In this document: piece by piece, positions 23,273 through 36,326 of the stretch
Position numbering within the stretch: the first letter of the stretch is position 1
How the letters are laid out: the number at the start of each line of letters is the position of its first letter
Assembly: GCA_023375675.1 (NCBI GenBank)
Contig: JALQBC010000009.1
Span: 1,240,001 to 1,304,000 of the forward strand
DNA: 64,000 nt
Reading direction: 5' to 3'
Source of the DNA: Cytospora piceicola
Taxonomy: Eukaryota > Ascomycota > Sordariomycetes > Diaporthales > Cytosporaceae
The notes under the pieces: generated by a model
Seen by the model: the letters and a program-made list of their open reading frames with translations, nothing else
Database searches by the model: none
Told to the model about the DNA's origin: nothing
Made by a program: the position numbers and the translations under genes

Positions 23273-23365
23273 AGCTAGCTGTAGTTAATCGGGCTAGTAT
23301 ATAAGCTAGCTGTAGTTAATCGGGCTAGTATATAGGTTAGCTATAGTTAATCGGGCTTATATATA
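23273..23365. repeat. 31-bp subterminal repeat, three tandem copies
   Basis: Units begin AGCTAGCTGTAGTTAATCGG at 23273 and 23304. The third, at 23335, has several transition differences. The array lies 135 bp inside the left end. Subterminal repeats bind transposase in several DNA transposon families, so it may have served that purpose. Confidence 0.85.
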
Positions 23366-23789
23366 AGCTATTTACTTTTATTAAAAATCTTTCTTATTAT
23401 AGCCGTTAAGTATATTTATACTTACTTTTATTATTAACCTTAAGTATATATTTATATTTAACTACTTACCTTTATAGCCTATTTTATACTTTCGTAGCTT
23501 ATTTTATATTTTACGTATACGATTATTAGAACCGTTATATTTAAAAGTCTATATATTAACCTTTTTTTAGTTTAATTATATCGGTTTTAGCGATATTTAG
23601 CTAGCTGCGTTTAATTAACGCGTTTTTATTACTTTCGTAAATATAGATATATAAAAATTAACTAACTAACGTTAATATTAAGCTATATAGTACTATCCTG
23701 CCTTATATAGCCTTGTTTGTATTTAGCTATCTGTAATTACTATTAGATTTTAGTAATTATATAATAATATAGCTAAAGTCGATAAGGTT

Positions 23790-26706
23790 GCTACTAAAAA
23801 AGGTAACGAAAAAGACAGCCTTTTCTACCCTTACTTATTTAAAGTATTATTAAGTATAGACCTAAAGAAAGCTAGTTTATAAAAGTATTTAAGTAAATAC
23901 CTTTTTATAGCCCCGAATATAATTACTTAAGACTCGACCGACTTTAAGATTACCTTATACTACCTTAAAAAGACTTTAAATATCTTATATAACGATTATT
24001 AAGAAATAATCTAAAAGAGAATAAACGACCGGGTATATATATATTCTATTTTAGGGTATATAAGGCTAAACTAATATATTTATAGGATTTCGAACGACTA
24101 TTTATCTTTAAGACTATTTTTAAATAAAGAATTATAAGAAAAAAGCTAAACGTTTTTATTTACTAGCCTTAATACTCGGCTATTTTTAGTTATATCTTTA
24201 TAAATATACCCGACGATAATTATAAAAGGTGTATTACTTATATAAGCTTATATAATAAAAGACTTTAACGTAATTATATATACGACGATAGTAATATCTT
24301 TCGAAGCGTATATATTAACTATTAGTTTAAGTCGAACAGATTTAGCTATAGTTACTAAGATATATTAATAGTTAAGTATATATAGGTCTATATAAAGTTA
24401 CTAATATATATATAGCTAAAGATAAGGATAAAGTAACTTTTAAGGCTTTTTAAAAGATAAAAAAGTATAGTTAAGGCTATATAAACGTAATTAATCTTAC
24501 TCGGGAAGGTTTTATTAAGAAGAAAACGATAACCGGTATATTTAGCTCTATAAAGCTTAGTTTAAGCTCGAACTATAGCTTTATAACCTTTAACACTTTT
24601 ATATATATTAGTTTTATTAAGTATAATATTAGTAGTAACTTATACGGCCGTTAATATACTTAAATATCCTTACTTTAAGTTAAATAAGCTATTATAAAGG
24701 TATTAACTCTTTTTTAGTCCGAGATTTAGTTTAAGTTAATTATACGTTACCGGGATATACTTATAGATAAAGCTTTTAACTAAATATAGGCTATACTTGC
24801 GTATATAGGTTTATACGCCGGTATACGCTTATATTTTAGTTTAATAGCTATAAACAGAAAGGTTTTATATTTATTAAAGTTTTATAGTATAACTAAGCTG
24901 TTATTACTATTAAACGTTCGAATATATACCTTTCCGGGTATATATAACTAATAAATAAACGTAGTCGGTTTAGTTTATAGGCGTTTTTATTTTTTTACTA
25001 CTTTTCGAGCTAATATATATAAGTTCCCGGCTAAGTTAAATAGTTAACTTTATATATAAGCTTATATAAGCCTATATACGACGGCTATAGTTTAATAGTT
25101 TATAAAGTTATTTAGCTTATTTCTGTTTATAGGCGTATAGGTTAAAATAACGGTATACTTATATTTTTATAAACGATACCTTTTCGGTATAACGTATTCG
25201 GTAATTTTAAATAGTTTTCGAAAGTATATACCGGATTAGGCTAATATATAATTAAAAAGGGCTATTTTAGCTCGAAAAACTTTAATCGCTTTAAACTACT
25301 TATAATTACCTCTTTTTTATATCTACTTACGACTAATTACCTTCTCTTTATCTCTACTTATAACTAATTATTATCTTTTATAGCTATACGTTTTACTTTA
25401 AGCTTATACGTCCTTAAATAGCTTTATACTTATACAATCTTATATAATTTATTATACTTTATTTAACGGCTTTTTTTAAATAGTACTATACGTTAGTTAA
25501 ATAGCGCCTTAGAAAAAGTAAATCTGTTTTATTTATTTAAAACGAGCTTATATAACGGTTTCGAATTACTAGTAAAAAGCGTACGCTTTATAACTATATT
25601 AAAAAATAGTTACTAAAACCGGTTTAAAGCTATACTATTTTAAATATAACCTTACGTCGGTGTATTATTAAGCTTTAGTTTAAACTTAAGTTATTAAATA
25701 AATAAATACTCGAAACACTTACTATAAAAAAGAACTAGCCGGTAATAATAACCGGTATTATAGATTTATAATAAGAGATATATATTTTCCGACAGCGTAG
25801 TAGTAAATAAATTATAAATATTTAGGCTTATTTATATACGTTTTTCGAAAATAAGCAGTTTATCGAAAACCTTACTATATAAATAAGAAGGAATATACTA
25901 TATATATACTTTCGATAGCGTATAGTCGATATTCTTTAAGACGTACTATCTTAAGTTTACCTTAAATTCTACTAAAAAGGCTTTAATTTCTATTATAATA
26001 AAACGTATCGACGTTATAATAGCTAAATATATTATAATCCGAACTTTATATAGTTAATCGATAGCTATATAAAGCTATTTAGGTTCGGTATTAAATATTA
26101 CGTTAGTATCGATACTTATTCGAGGTATATAATATAGTTTTACTATAGTGTTTCTATTAGAATAGCCTAGAACGTACTTATTTAATATATACGTATTATC
26201 GAATAGTATAGGTATATACCTTTATTAGTTTATATAGACCGCGGTTAGGAAATACTATTAATTACCGGGGCTTATTACTACCTATTATTTAATACCGACT
26301 TTATAAAATAACTTTAAAAGCCTTATATAGTCTTACGTTTAAACTATTACTATATATTACTCTTCGGTAATCGAAAAGTGCCTACTATCTCGATCTATAT
26401 AACCTTAAGTAAGAATAAAAACGTATATAAGCTTAATTCCGGCTTTATTAATATAGTAAATAATAATAATAATAATAAAACCGAGTTTATATATAGTACG
26501 TTAGATTTAACTTTCCGCTAATATTAGATATACGGTAAAAGCTTATATAACGTTAAAATTAAACATTAGTAAAAGAGCTTAAGTAAAGGTTATATAAAGT
26601 TTTAAAAAGTAAGTTTATCTATATATAGGTCTATACTATATTCGCTAATACTTATATTTAAAATTTCTTTAAATAACTTAAAGTATTAAGGATATAAGAT
26701 AAATAC
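23790..26706 (+). pseudogene. Left part of the DNA transposon's decayed coding frame
   Basis: One plus-strand frame (codons starting at positions such as 23791, 24421, 26461 and 26701) gives plausible protein, dense in Lys, Arg, Leu and Tyr, interrupted by many TAA/TAG codons. Six TAA codons in a row at 26461-26478 are best explained as a former CAA (polyGln) run converted by C-to-T changes. The frame reads into the gypsy target site, and its last codon is TAC at 26704-26706. I could follow it clearly at 23.8-25.5 kb and again from 26.4 kb; the middle is less certain. No known transposase motif is recognisable after this much mutation. Confidence 0.5.
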
Positions 26707-26931
26707 TGTTACGACGTAGCGTGGCTGTATATGCTATCTAACCCTAACCCTAAGGCTAGCTAGTAACACCTGGCAGACAGCCTTACCTGTACTTTAGGCT
26801 TTCTTTAAAAGGCTAATCTTACGTTTCCCTTTTTGTTTCTCTTTCTTCTTTTCTGTAGCGACGATTCGATTGAAATTCGTAATAAAACCTGATTTAAGAG
26901 CTTAACCTTTTATATATCTCGTACCGTAATA
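26707..26931 (+). repeat. 5' LTR of the gypsy element
   Basis: 225 bp, the same length as the 3' copy. By my alignment the two differ at about 26 positions, all transitions. It retains CA and TG dinucleotides, for example in ACACCTGGCAGACAGCC, unlike the interior. Confidence 0.93.
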
Positions 26932-27149
26932 TAATCTTAATCGACTTAATCGTTTACTATCACGATCGACACTTATATCGCGACCTAATTATTTAGCTGT
27001 CGTTAATTAACTAAACAGAACTTTATAACTACTCGAGCGACCGCGTCGATAACCGACCTTTATCCGAGTAAAGTTAGGCAGAGAACGACTAAACGTTAAA
27101 ATCTTTTAAAACGTTATACGAATAACTAAATATAGCTAAAACTCCTAAA

Positions 27150-28960
27150 AAACATGCCTTCGAGCGGTACGCCGAAGCCTGTAAGTAAGTCTGATTTAAT
27201 ATTACCGACCTAAACAGTACTTTACCTAAAGAAGATAAAGTCGTAAACACGCCCTTCCGTTAAAAATCCTTCGATACGATAAAACAGATAGTCTTTTTAA
27301 CTACTTTTATTAAAAAAATAGTAACCTTATAGAATAAGAACGGTTAAAATAAGAAGATAATTATTACTATTAACTTTACTTACGATAACTTCGTTAAAAG
27401 CGTTAAAGAGTAAGATCTCTTTATAGAATACCGTTACTTAAGTAATAAAGTTAGTTTAAATAACGATTTAGTAGAAAAGGTCGTTTCTACTACCGAAATC
27501 TATAGTAATAATCTAAATAAAGCTGCCTTTTATTTTATTCTTTTAATAGTTACCGGTAAAACTTAATAGCTTAACTTTAAAAGAAGTATAAACTTTACTA
27601 CCTTTTAAAAAAAGTTTACCGAAAACCCCGATACCTTATACTAGGAATTTAAGTTTCGCGTTATCGCTTTAACGGTATCCCGCTTATAGACGTATAAGAT
27701 CTACTAAATCGCTTATAAGCTAAACGGTAATTAAGTTATACTTTACTAGTAAATTTACTTCTTTAAACAATAAAGCACGGTCGATTATAATAAGGATAAT
27801 TATAATAAAGATAATTACGATAAGGATAATTATAATAAAAATAACCCTAATAATAGTAATAAGAGTATCCGCGAAAACTTACTCCTCTATATTACTTAAT
27901 AAGAAAGTAAAACTATAAATCTTTAAAAAGAAATCGATAAGTTAACTTAGAAGTTAAAAAAGGCTAATAATTCGATCGCCTTCCTATATTTATAGTAACG
28001 TAAATATTTTTATTCTATAAATTTTATAACTAGTAATATATATATCGAGCGTTTTATAAAAGTAAATAAACCTAATATCTTTTATAATAACCTTACTGAA
28101 AATAAAATAGATTTCGAGTTTTAGTTCGATATTATATAAAGGAAGCTAACTATAAATATTAACTACTACTATAACGAAAACGATAAAATAACCGTAATTA
28201 AAACGAAACTTAATAATAATACTATTAAAGATCTAATACTTTATATTCGTATTTTAAATCTAAACTGTATTAAAACTATTAACGAATTAATAATATACTT
28301 TTAGAATAAGTACTTTAACTATAATAAAGCTAACAAGGCCGAAGATAAGTTTAGTACTTTCGTTATAAAAGCTAAAAATAACTTTCTCGAGTTTAAAAAT
28401 AAGTTCGTCCGACTTATAGGAAAAAGCGGTAAACCTTATATTAAGTAAAAGAATCTTTTAAAAAAAAAGATTACTAACCGACTAAGTAACGCTTTAGTTA
28501 TTTAATTCTTAAACCCGACTATCGACTTTAATAAAATCTGCTAGCTTTATTAACAGGTTAATCTTAACTTTAAAATACAGGTTAAATATAAAGTAACTAT
28601 AACTATTAAAAAAACTATTACTATAATTAATAGTAATAATATTAGTAACGGCGAAAAAGGTAGAACTTAATAAACTAACGGATCCGGATAATCTAGCTCT
28701 AAATCTTAAAACAGTAAAATAACTAATAATAACTATAACTAAAAGCCTTATAAGCGTTAATAAGCTAAAGATAAACTTACCGAGCTAAAAATTATTAAGT
28801 TTACTACGGAAAGACGTTACTTTAATTATTATAAAGCAAGTTACTATGTTTAAAACTATCTTACTCCTTTCCCGAATAATAATAAAAAAAAGAAAGACGA
28901 TTATACTCGTTTAGTCGAAATCGCTACTTATATAAGATATAACTTATTTATTTTTACCTT
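27150..28960 (+). pseudogene. Decayed gag of the gypsy element
   Basis: At 28110-28580 the plus strand reads as a capsid-type segment, with family-like pieces such as INELIIYF, NKYF and NRLSNALV between stop codons. At about 28813-28857 a zinc knuckle is still readable with its Cys and His codons changed to Tyr (pattern Y-F-N-Y-Y-K-A-S-Y-Y-V), as expected from G-to-A changes. The exact start is not recoverable by eye. Confidence 0.7.
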
Positions 28961-29199
28961 TATAAAAGATAAATTAAATAAAGATTCGGGAAACGAGTAG
29001 CTTTAAAAAATCCTTACTTTTACTTAAAGCTTACAAAATTAATAAAGACTTTAAAAATCGGTAAGGTAATAAAATTAAAATAAGTAATAATCCCTTTTAA
29101 CTTTTTATAATAGTTTTTAAAAAAAGATCTATTCCTTATCTTTAATACCTTAACTTATAATAAATTATTTATAATTATAACTAACTATTTTATTAATAT

Positions 29200-32100
29200 A
29201 AAAGTAAAAAGCTATATATTTATTAGCCTACTATTTATATAACGTATATTAAAAAAACTAAAACTTAAAAAAGTAATAAGCTTTTACTTTTAACTTATCG
29301 GAGAATACGATAGTAAGCCGTTATCTACTTAATTAATTAATATAACGTTACGCTTATAGCTCGAGATTTAAAGATATACGTTCTTAGCTATATTCTTTAT
29401 ATTAAATATAAAACACGATATAATATTAAAATGTAAATAGTTAAAGTACTATAATATACTACCGGACGTTTATAAACGCCGCCTCCTCTTCTTATTAAAT
29501 AAAAAGACTTCGGTAAATAAACTTATATAGATAAGCTACTTTAAGCTTAAAATAAACTTATAAAACCCTACCTTTACTAATATATCTGCCGCTCTATTAG
29601 TAAAAGATAAAAAGAGATATATAAAAAGAAAGGTCCGATACTAAATTAATAAGTTACAGATAAAGATAAACTAGTTATATAAACAGACTATCCCTACCTT
29701 TAATATTATTACTTTAACCTTTATATATAGTCACTAGGTAAGACTATTACTATATATATTCCGACCCGCTCTACCTGTCCGTACCCCGAAGACAGAATAA
29801 ATAAAGCGATAACTTAAAGAATAAGATAAGGTACTTAAAGTACTTAAAGAAACAGATAATACTTCGTCCCCGACCTCTACCTCTACCTTATTATCTCTAC
29901 CGAATTCCTTAAAAGTAAAACGCGATATATAAAAACCGTATATTCTTAAGCAAAATAACATCGGCTAATATAAAAATAAACTAATTAACGTAGCTTTAGT
30001 TAGTATAACGCCGTTCCTTAGTATTACTAAATAAACTTATATTAGTATAACTAATCTCTATAAAATCGACTATATTATTACAGAACTGAAATCCGAAGAT
30101 ATACCTAATAACGATAAAGAGTATAAATAACTAGCTCGATAAGTTATTCTTCCCGAATATTATAATCTCTTAAATATATAAAATAAAGCTTAATTAGATA
30201 AACTAGCTAATTACCGTTTAAAAATAAACTATTATATACATTTAAATAATAATATTAACTTAAAGAGCCTTAGTTATTCACTTTTATATAAGATATTACT
30301 AAAGGAACTTAAAATAGCTCGAGCTTATATTTAAAACAACCTTAATAAAAGGTTTATCGTTTTTAGTAATACCTTTTAAACCGCCCTGGTACTAATAGTA
30401 CCGAAGCCCGAAGGAGGTTTACGTTTCTATATAGACTACCGAAAGCTTAATACACTTACGAAAAAAAACTAATACCCTTTACCGTTAATTAAAGAAACGA
30501 TAACCTGGATATTTAAAGCTAAAATCTTTATAAAACTCGATATTCGTTAAGCTTTTTATAAAGTAAGGTTAGTATAACTAAAAAATAAAAAACTAACTAC
30601 TTTCCGTACCCGATATAAAGTATTTAAGTATAAGGTAGTCCCTTTCGGATTAATAAATAGTTTAGTAACCTTCTAACGATTTATTAATAATACTTTATAA
30701 AAGTACTTAGATATCTTTTATAATACTTATATTAATAATATTTTAATTTACTTTAATAACCTCGAAAAGTACTATAAGCACGTTCGGAAAGTCTTAAAAC
30801 GCCTCCGACAGGCTAGTTTATAAGCCGATTTAAAAAAATATAAATTCTATATCTTTTAAATAAAATACCTCGGATTTATTATTAGCTTAAAAGGTATAGC
30901 CGTTAACCCGGATAAGATTTCTATAGTAAAAAATTAAAGGTTACTAATAACCGTTACCGAAGTTTAGTCCTTTTTAAGTATATATAATTTTTATAAAAAG
31001 TTCGTACCTATATATAGCCGTATTATTAAGCCTATAATAAGCTTAATAAGAAAGGGTATACGATAAAAATAAAGGAATAAAAAAGCTACTTCTTTTAAAG
31101 AGTTAAAACAACAGCTTATATCTACCTTTATACTAACCTACTTCGACTACGATAAGCCTATACGTTTAAAGACCGATACGTTAAATAATATAATAGCTAA
31201 AGTTTTATTATAACTTTATTCCGATTAGGAATAGCACCTCGTAGGATTCTTCTCCGAAAGTATAAAAGGCGCTAAACTTAACTATCTAATTTATAATAAA
31301 AAGTTAATAGCTATAGTTAAATCCTTACGCTTTTAAAGGCTAAAGTTAATAAGTTTCTAACGTAATAAGTTCGATATTATTACTAATTACCGAGTATTAA
31401 AATACTTTAAAACTAAACGCCTGCTTAATATAAAATAAGTAAATTAAACAGAAGAAATATTACACTTTAAATTCTATATTATTTATCGACTTAGAAAAGA
31501 AAATATAGTTATAAATATACTTTCTTATTAATACGCCGATATAAAGCCTTTTAAATAACGATAAAAGAACTAACGGACTATAGCTATCTTCTATTATAAT
31601 AAAGTTACTAAAGTCTACTCTTTAAAGCCTTAAGATCCTTTTATATATATCGATATCCTCGAAAAAACGAAAGTATTTAACGTTTTACTACCGGTTATAC
31701 TAAGCGTTTTAAATAAAACGTAACCTTTACTACCTCTATTAGACGTAATATTATCTAAACGCCTACTGTTTATAAATATAAAAGATCTAGCCTTTAAAAT
31801 ATACCGGGAAAAAGTACGGACTTTAACTAAACCCTAAACTATATTCTAAAATAAGTACGTACTATATAAAGACCGCCTAATAATATCTACTACGGAATTC
31901 CTCTGTATTCGAGTTATTAAAGATCTATATACCTAAATAGTAACAGCTTATCCCGGCCGTAATAAAACCCGACATTTAATAGCCTTTAAATACTAGTAAC
32001 CAGGGTTAAATAAAAACGTAGATAATTACGTTACTAACTACCCTTACCGCCTATTAAAAAACCTAAAAAATAAAACACTAGAACTACTATACCCGATTCC

Positions 32101-33190
32101 GATACCTAATCGGCTATAGCAGTATATTATTATAGACTTTAAGAGCTAACCGAAGTATAAAGATTATAGTTATAATAACGTTTTTATTATAATTAATAAA
32201 CTATCTAAAAAACCTTAAAGTATACTATATACTACTTCGGTAACAGCACGAGATATAGCTATATTATATTAGTAAAACCCTTTTCGTAAGTATAAACTTC
32301 CGTTAACAGTTAGATTTAATCGAAGGCCGTAGTTTATAGCAGACTTTACTAACGAAATATCGTAGATTTTAAAGATTAACTAAAGACTATTATCTTTAGG
32401 CTATTTTTAGTTAGCCGGATAAGTTAAAGTCTATAACTAGTTTATTAATAAATCCTTACGACTATTTATTAATTATTATTAAAATAACTAATATTATAGT
32501 TTACCTGTAGTAGATATAGCTTACCGCGCTTATCTATATAACTTATTAAACAGGACAACTCCTTTTAAGGTAATATATAAGTTTTTTATACTGCTATACT
32601 TTAATTAAGAATAAAAGATATTTAATTTTAAAGGTATATTAACCCGGGAGAAACTATTACGTTAAAACGTATAGTATATAGCCGATATATTATAATCTTA
32701 TTTCCGAAAAGTTAAAGAAGCTAATATAGCCGCTTAAAAGCGGATAATATAATAAGCTAATAAATACCGCTGTAAACCTAACTTTAACGTCGGAGATTAT
32801 ATATATATTATTAAAAAGGTATAGTTTATTAATAAACTTAGTAATAAGCTAGACTTTCCGATAATATAAAGCTCTTACTATATTATAGTAAAAAAAGATT
32901 ATACTTTCGAGGTTAATATCTTTATTAAATAGCGTATATAACCGGTATTCCCTTTTAATCGCTTATATCGCGATCCTCGTAATCCCTTACCGGGACAGGA
33001 CTATATTCGCTTTAATACTAAGCAGATTAACAGTAAAGATAAATAAAAAGTTAACTGTATATTAATATCCCGTATTTATCGTAAAACCCTTTAATACTAG
33101 GTATAATAGCGTAGTTAAGACCTTAATTTAAAGTTCTATAACGCTAATTACTTTAAAAACGTACCCTTTAAAATACAGAATTTCTATAAC
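29200..33190 (+). pseudogene. Decayed pol of the gypsy element (RT, RNase H, integrase, chromodomain)
   Basis: Reverse transcriptase spans about 30390-31000: GGLRFYIDYRKLN, then VVPFGLINS, and the catalytic YxDD box reduced to YINN near 30730. RNase H follows at about 31140-31545 with GFFSESIKGAKLNYLIYNKK. The integrase zinc region is near 31940-32060 and the core, including IIDF, at 32117-32280. A chromodomain-like stretch lies at about 33045-33190. In each part, stops fall where family members usually carry Gln or Trp, and Asp is often Asn. A short intact frame on the opposite strand at 29734-29961 is a chance frame. Confidence 0.85.
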
Positions 33191-33579
33191 CGAATGCTTT
33201 AAGCGGAGGGACTACTATACCGACTAACAGCCTAAAAAGCCTCTTATCTCGTAAGGGAAGATAATAAACCCTACTTAAACGATAACATTCCTTTAAAACT
33301 TAAAAGCTAGACTAAGGTATAACGATTAGGACGACGTTATAAGTAATAAATAATTACGTATATTAAAGGGTATTTAATACGATAACCGTACTTATAAGCA
33401 GTTCCGTTAGTTTCAGACTAGAACCGTAAAGATGTTATAGCACTTAGGTATAAAGGCCCTATAGTATAGTAGTTTATCCCGAGGCTAACCTTCCTTTAGC
33501 TAGAAAACGGTTTAACGATTATTATAGCGCTATTAGTTTAATTAAGCCCTAGCGCGTTCTTTTTTACAGAAAGGGGTAA

Positions 33580-33804
33580 TATTACAGCGTAGCGTAGCTA
33601 TACGTGCTATCTGACCTTAACCTTAAGGCTAGCTAGTAACACCTGGCAGACAGCCTTACTTACACCTTAAGCTTTCTTTAAAGGGCTAACCTTACGTTTC
33701 CCTTTCTGTTTCTCTTTCTTCTTCTCTGTAGCGACGATTCGATTGAAATTTATAATAAAACCTGATTTAAGAGCCTAGCCTCTTATATATCTCGTGCCGT
33801 AACA
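33580..33804 (+). repeat. 3' LTR of the gypsy element
   Basis: 225 bp, partner of 26707-26931. It is preceded by a purine tract and followed by the target duplication AATAC. Confidence 0.93.
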
Positions 33805-33809
33805 AATAC

Positions 33810-35095
33810 GACTTTATAAATAAGGTTACTTTTCTTTATATATATATACCCCGGATCCGTTATAAGTTTACCGAGTTTATACGTTTTTAAAATATCTATT
33901 ATATTAAGAAATAAAAGTTAAAACCGTATATTATACTTAAGAAGCCTTAAGTCTTCTATTACCTTTTTAATACAGATAAGGTTAAAAATTACTAAGTTTA
34001 AGTATTAAAGTATATCCTTAAAAAGTTAATAAACTTAGTTAAATATAACGATATTAACTTAAACGTTTACTTACTTAAGTTAACGATAGCTATATATAAA
34101 AGTATAGTCGATTTAATCGGTAATATACCTGTTTATCTTACTCCCGAAACTTATATATAGCTATATATTTATAAGTATAACTAGCTTAAACAAAAACTAT
34201 AATTATATATTAATAAAAAGTATTAACTACTAGTATATCTTTTCGACTTATATACTAACAGCTTTATATATTTATAAATATAGCTACGGTAAAGAGATAT
34301 TAATATAAATAACCTTAATATCGAATCGGATATAGAAATAAATATTAAAATTATATAAAAGAAGATAAAAAGAAATATATTTAAGTTATACTATTTATAT
34401 AATATTTTACTAATACTATATATTATTTATTAAGTCTATTCGGCTTTAGTTAAATTATATAAACTATCTTTAATCTCCGGGAAGTTTTTAAAACGCTTAA
34501 CCTTATATATATTTATACTAAACAGAACTATATTAATTAAATAAAAACGTTTCTTTAAAATAGTTTATATAATATTATTAATATATATTTATATAATTTC
34601 GTATTTACTAATATACTTTTTTATTACTAATAACTATCTTCGATATAATATAACTAGGTATTTATTAGTTTTATTTTAACTCGGCTATAGTATAACTAGG
34701 TAACTACTATACCTATTCCGGCTCGGCTATAATACGATTAAATATCTACTAGTTTTATTCTAGCTCGGCTGTAGTACGACTAAGTAATTACTAGTCTTAT
34801 TCCGGCTCGGCTATAAAGTAACTAAACTTCTGTTATACCTGTTTAAGCTTAAGCTTTATACTCGGCTTACGTTTAGCTTTAAGTTAAAGCTTAACTTTTA
34901 TACTCGGCTTACGTTTAGCCTTAAGTTAAAGCTCGACTTTTATATTCGGCTTATATTTAGCTTTAAGTTAAAGCTCGACTTTTATATTCGGCTAATATTT
35001 AACCTCGACCGAACTTATAAGCTTATCGTTATTAAAAAGGTAATACCTATTATCGTTAAAAAGATTATCGTAAAAGGGATTATTTATATTCTCTT
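33810..35095 (+). pseudogene. Right part of the DNA transposon's decayed coding frame
   Basis: The reading frame resumes after the gypsy insertion: leaving out the insertion and one copy of its 5-bp target duplication, the codon TAC is followed in frame by GAC TTT ATA. The frame continues for about 430 codons with TAA/TAG stops and no obvious TGA. It includes the 42-bp repeat array at 34640-35010, which keeps the frame. This shows that the gypsy element landed inside the coding region. The minus strand also gives a readable frame over the repeats, so strand assignment there is not certain. Confidence 0.45.
34640..35010. repeat. Array of 42-bp tandem repeats, two unit types
   Basis: A motif CTCGGCT recurs every 42 bp from about 34680 (34680, 34722, 34764, 34806), then a related unit containing TCGGCTTACGTTTAG repeats with the same 42-bp period (34861, 34903, 34945, 34986). 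Both periods equal 14 codons, so the array preserves reading frame and probably encoded a repetitive protein segment of the transposon. Confidence 0.8.
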
Positions 35096-36326
35096 TTTTA
35101 ATTAAAGGTAAGCTAAGCAGATTAAGCTCTTTTAAAGCTGTTAAGTCTATAAATATATTTATATCCCGGTATATTAGTTTTTATATATATATAAGGTTTT
35201 ATAGCTATTTTCGTTTTTATTTAAACCGGGAATAAGCTTTATCTCTTATATATATATAAACGATAGCGTAACTATATTACCTTTATCTTTCTTTATATAA
35301 GCGGCTATTATACTTTTCCGTATAGTTTTAACCCCGGATAGTAATAACGTAATATTTACTATAGTTAAAGACTGTTTAGTTATAGCCGATATAATTAGTT
35401 TCTACTTTAACGAAAGTAAATCTATAAGTATACCTTTATATATAAAAAAGTTTCGAATAAAAGCCTTATATAAAATATATTTAATATCGAGAAAAAATAA
35501 TTAAGCTGGTAAAACTTTAGCCTTATAAGTTTTATAAAACTTTAAAGTAATTTACCTGTATAACTCTATAAGTTTTTACTCTTTTAACTATAATATAACT
35601 ATAATTAAAGCCGAAGTAGTCTTTTTTATAACGTATGTTTTTTTTTTACTATAATACCGGTTTTAAATAACGGTTTCTGTATAATCGCTAAAGCTCTTCT
35701 TTATAGCACTTATAAATAAAACATTATATAGGTTTTATAATAGCCCGGTTATAGGTATACTACTTATAGTTAAAGCCGTATTTAATTATTAGGCGAAGAT
35801 CTCTAATAGTAAAGTAAAAATAGTTATTATACCTAGCTGTTATATATTATATAAGGATAAAAATATTCGAAGTAAAGTAGTAAGGTCGATAAAAAAAGGT
35901 TTACTCGATAATAGAAAAAATAGTTTATAGTCGGGATATATAACCTATTTCGGATATTTATTTTTAATATTTACGTAAAGGTTTTATATAACTAAATAAC
36001 GAAAAACTAGCTTATCCCGACGAGAAGATATATTAAAAGTTTCCTGTATTTAAACGTATAAGGGTAAACGTTATAAACGATATACGATAATAAATAATAT
36101 AAAAGTAATAATACCCGAATAAGCTTAAGTAAGGATAAACGAAAATATAAATAAATAAAAAAGGAAAAAAGAGGGGATAATAATATAATTTTATTTCTAT
36201 ATTTAAATATAGTAAGCTATATATAGCTATATAGGCTATAGTATTATTATATAGGGCTTATATGTATACGGTATATTACTTAAACCTGTATAAGCAGACC
36301 TGTTTAAGGGCGTAAACCTATTAACT

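Larger units (their letters stand above)
26707..33804 (+). mobile_element. Ty3/gypsy LTR retrotransposon with chromodomain, RIP-degraded
   Basis: A 7098-bp element with two 225-bp LTRs (26707-26931 and 33580-33804) and an intact 5-bp target duplication AATAC at 26702-26706 and 33805-33809. LTR ends are TGTTAC and GTAACA, each altered by a transition in one copy. A purine-rich tract (ACAGAAAGGGGTAA) precedes the 3' LTR. The plus strand holds decayed gag, reverse transcriptase, RNase H, integrase and a C-terminal chromodomain, in Ty3/gypsy (chromovirus) order. Frames are broken by many TAA/TAG codons, so it cannot be autonomous. I could not identify the primer-binding site. Confidence 0.95.

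Noticed and set aside
26743..26755. CCCTAA-like units suggesting telomere repeats
   Set aside because: Only two units, and they are part of the 225-bp LTR. The other LTR has the same place altered by transitions.
29734..29961. 75-codon frame on the minus strand inside the gypsy element
   Set aside because: It lies antisense to the decayed pol region and has no domain. It survives only because one of the rare TG dinucleotides gives a start.
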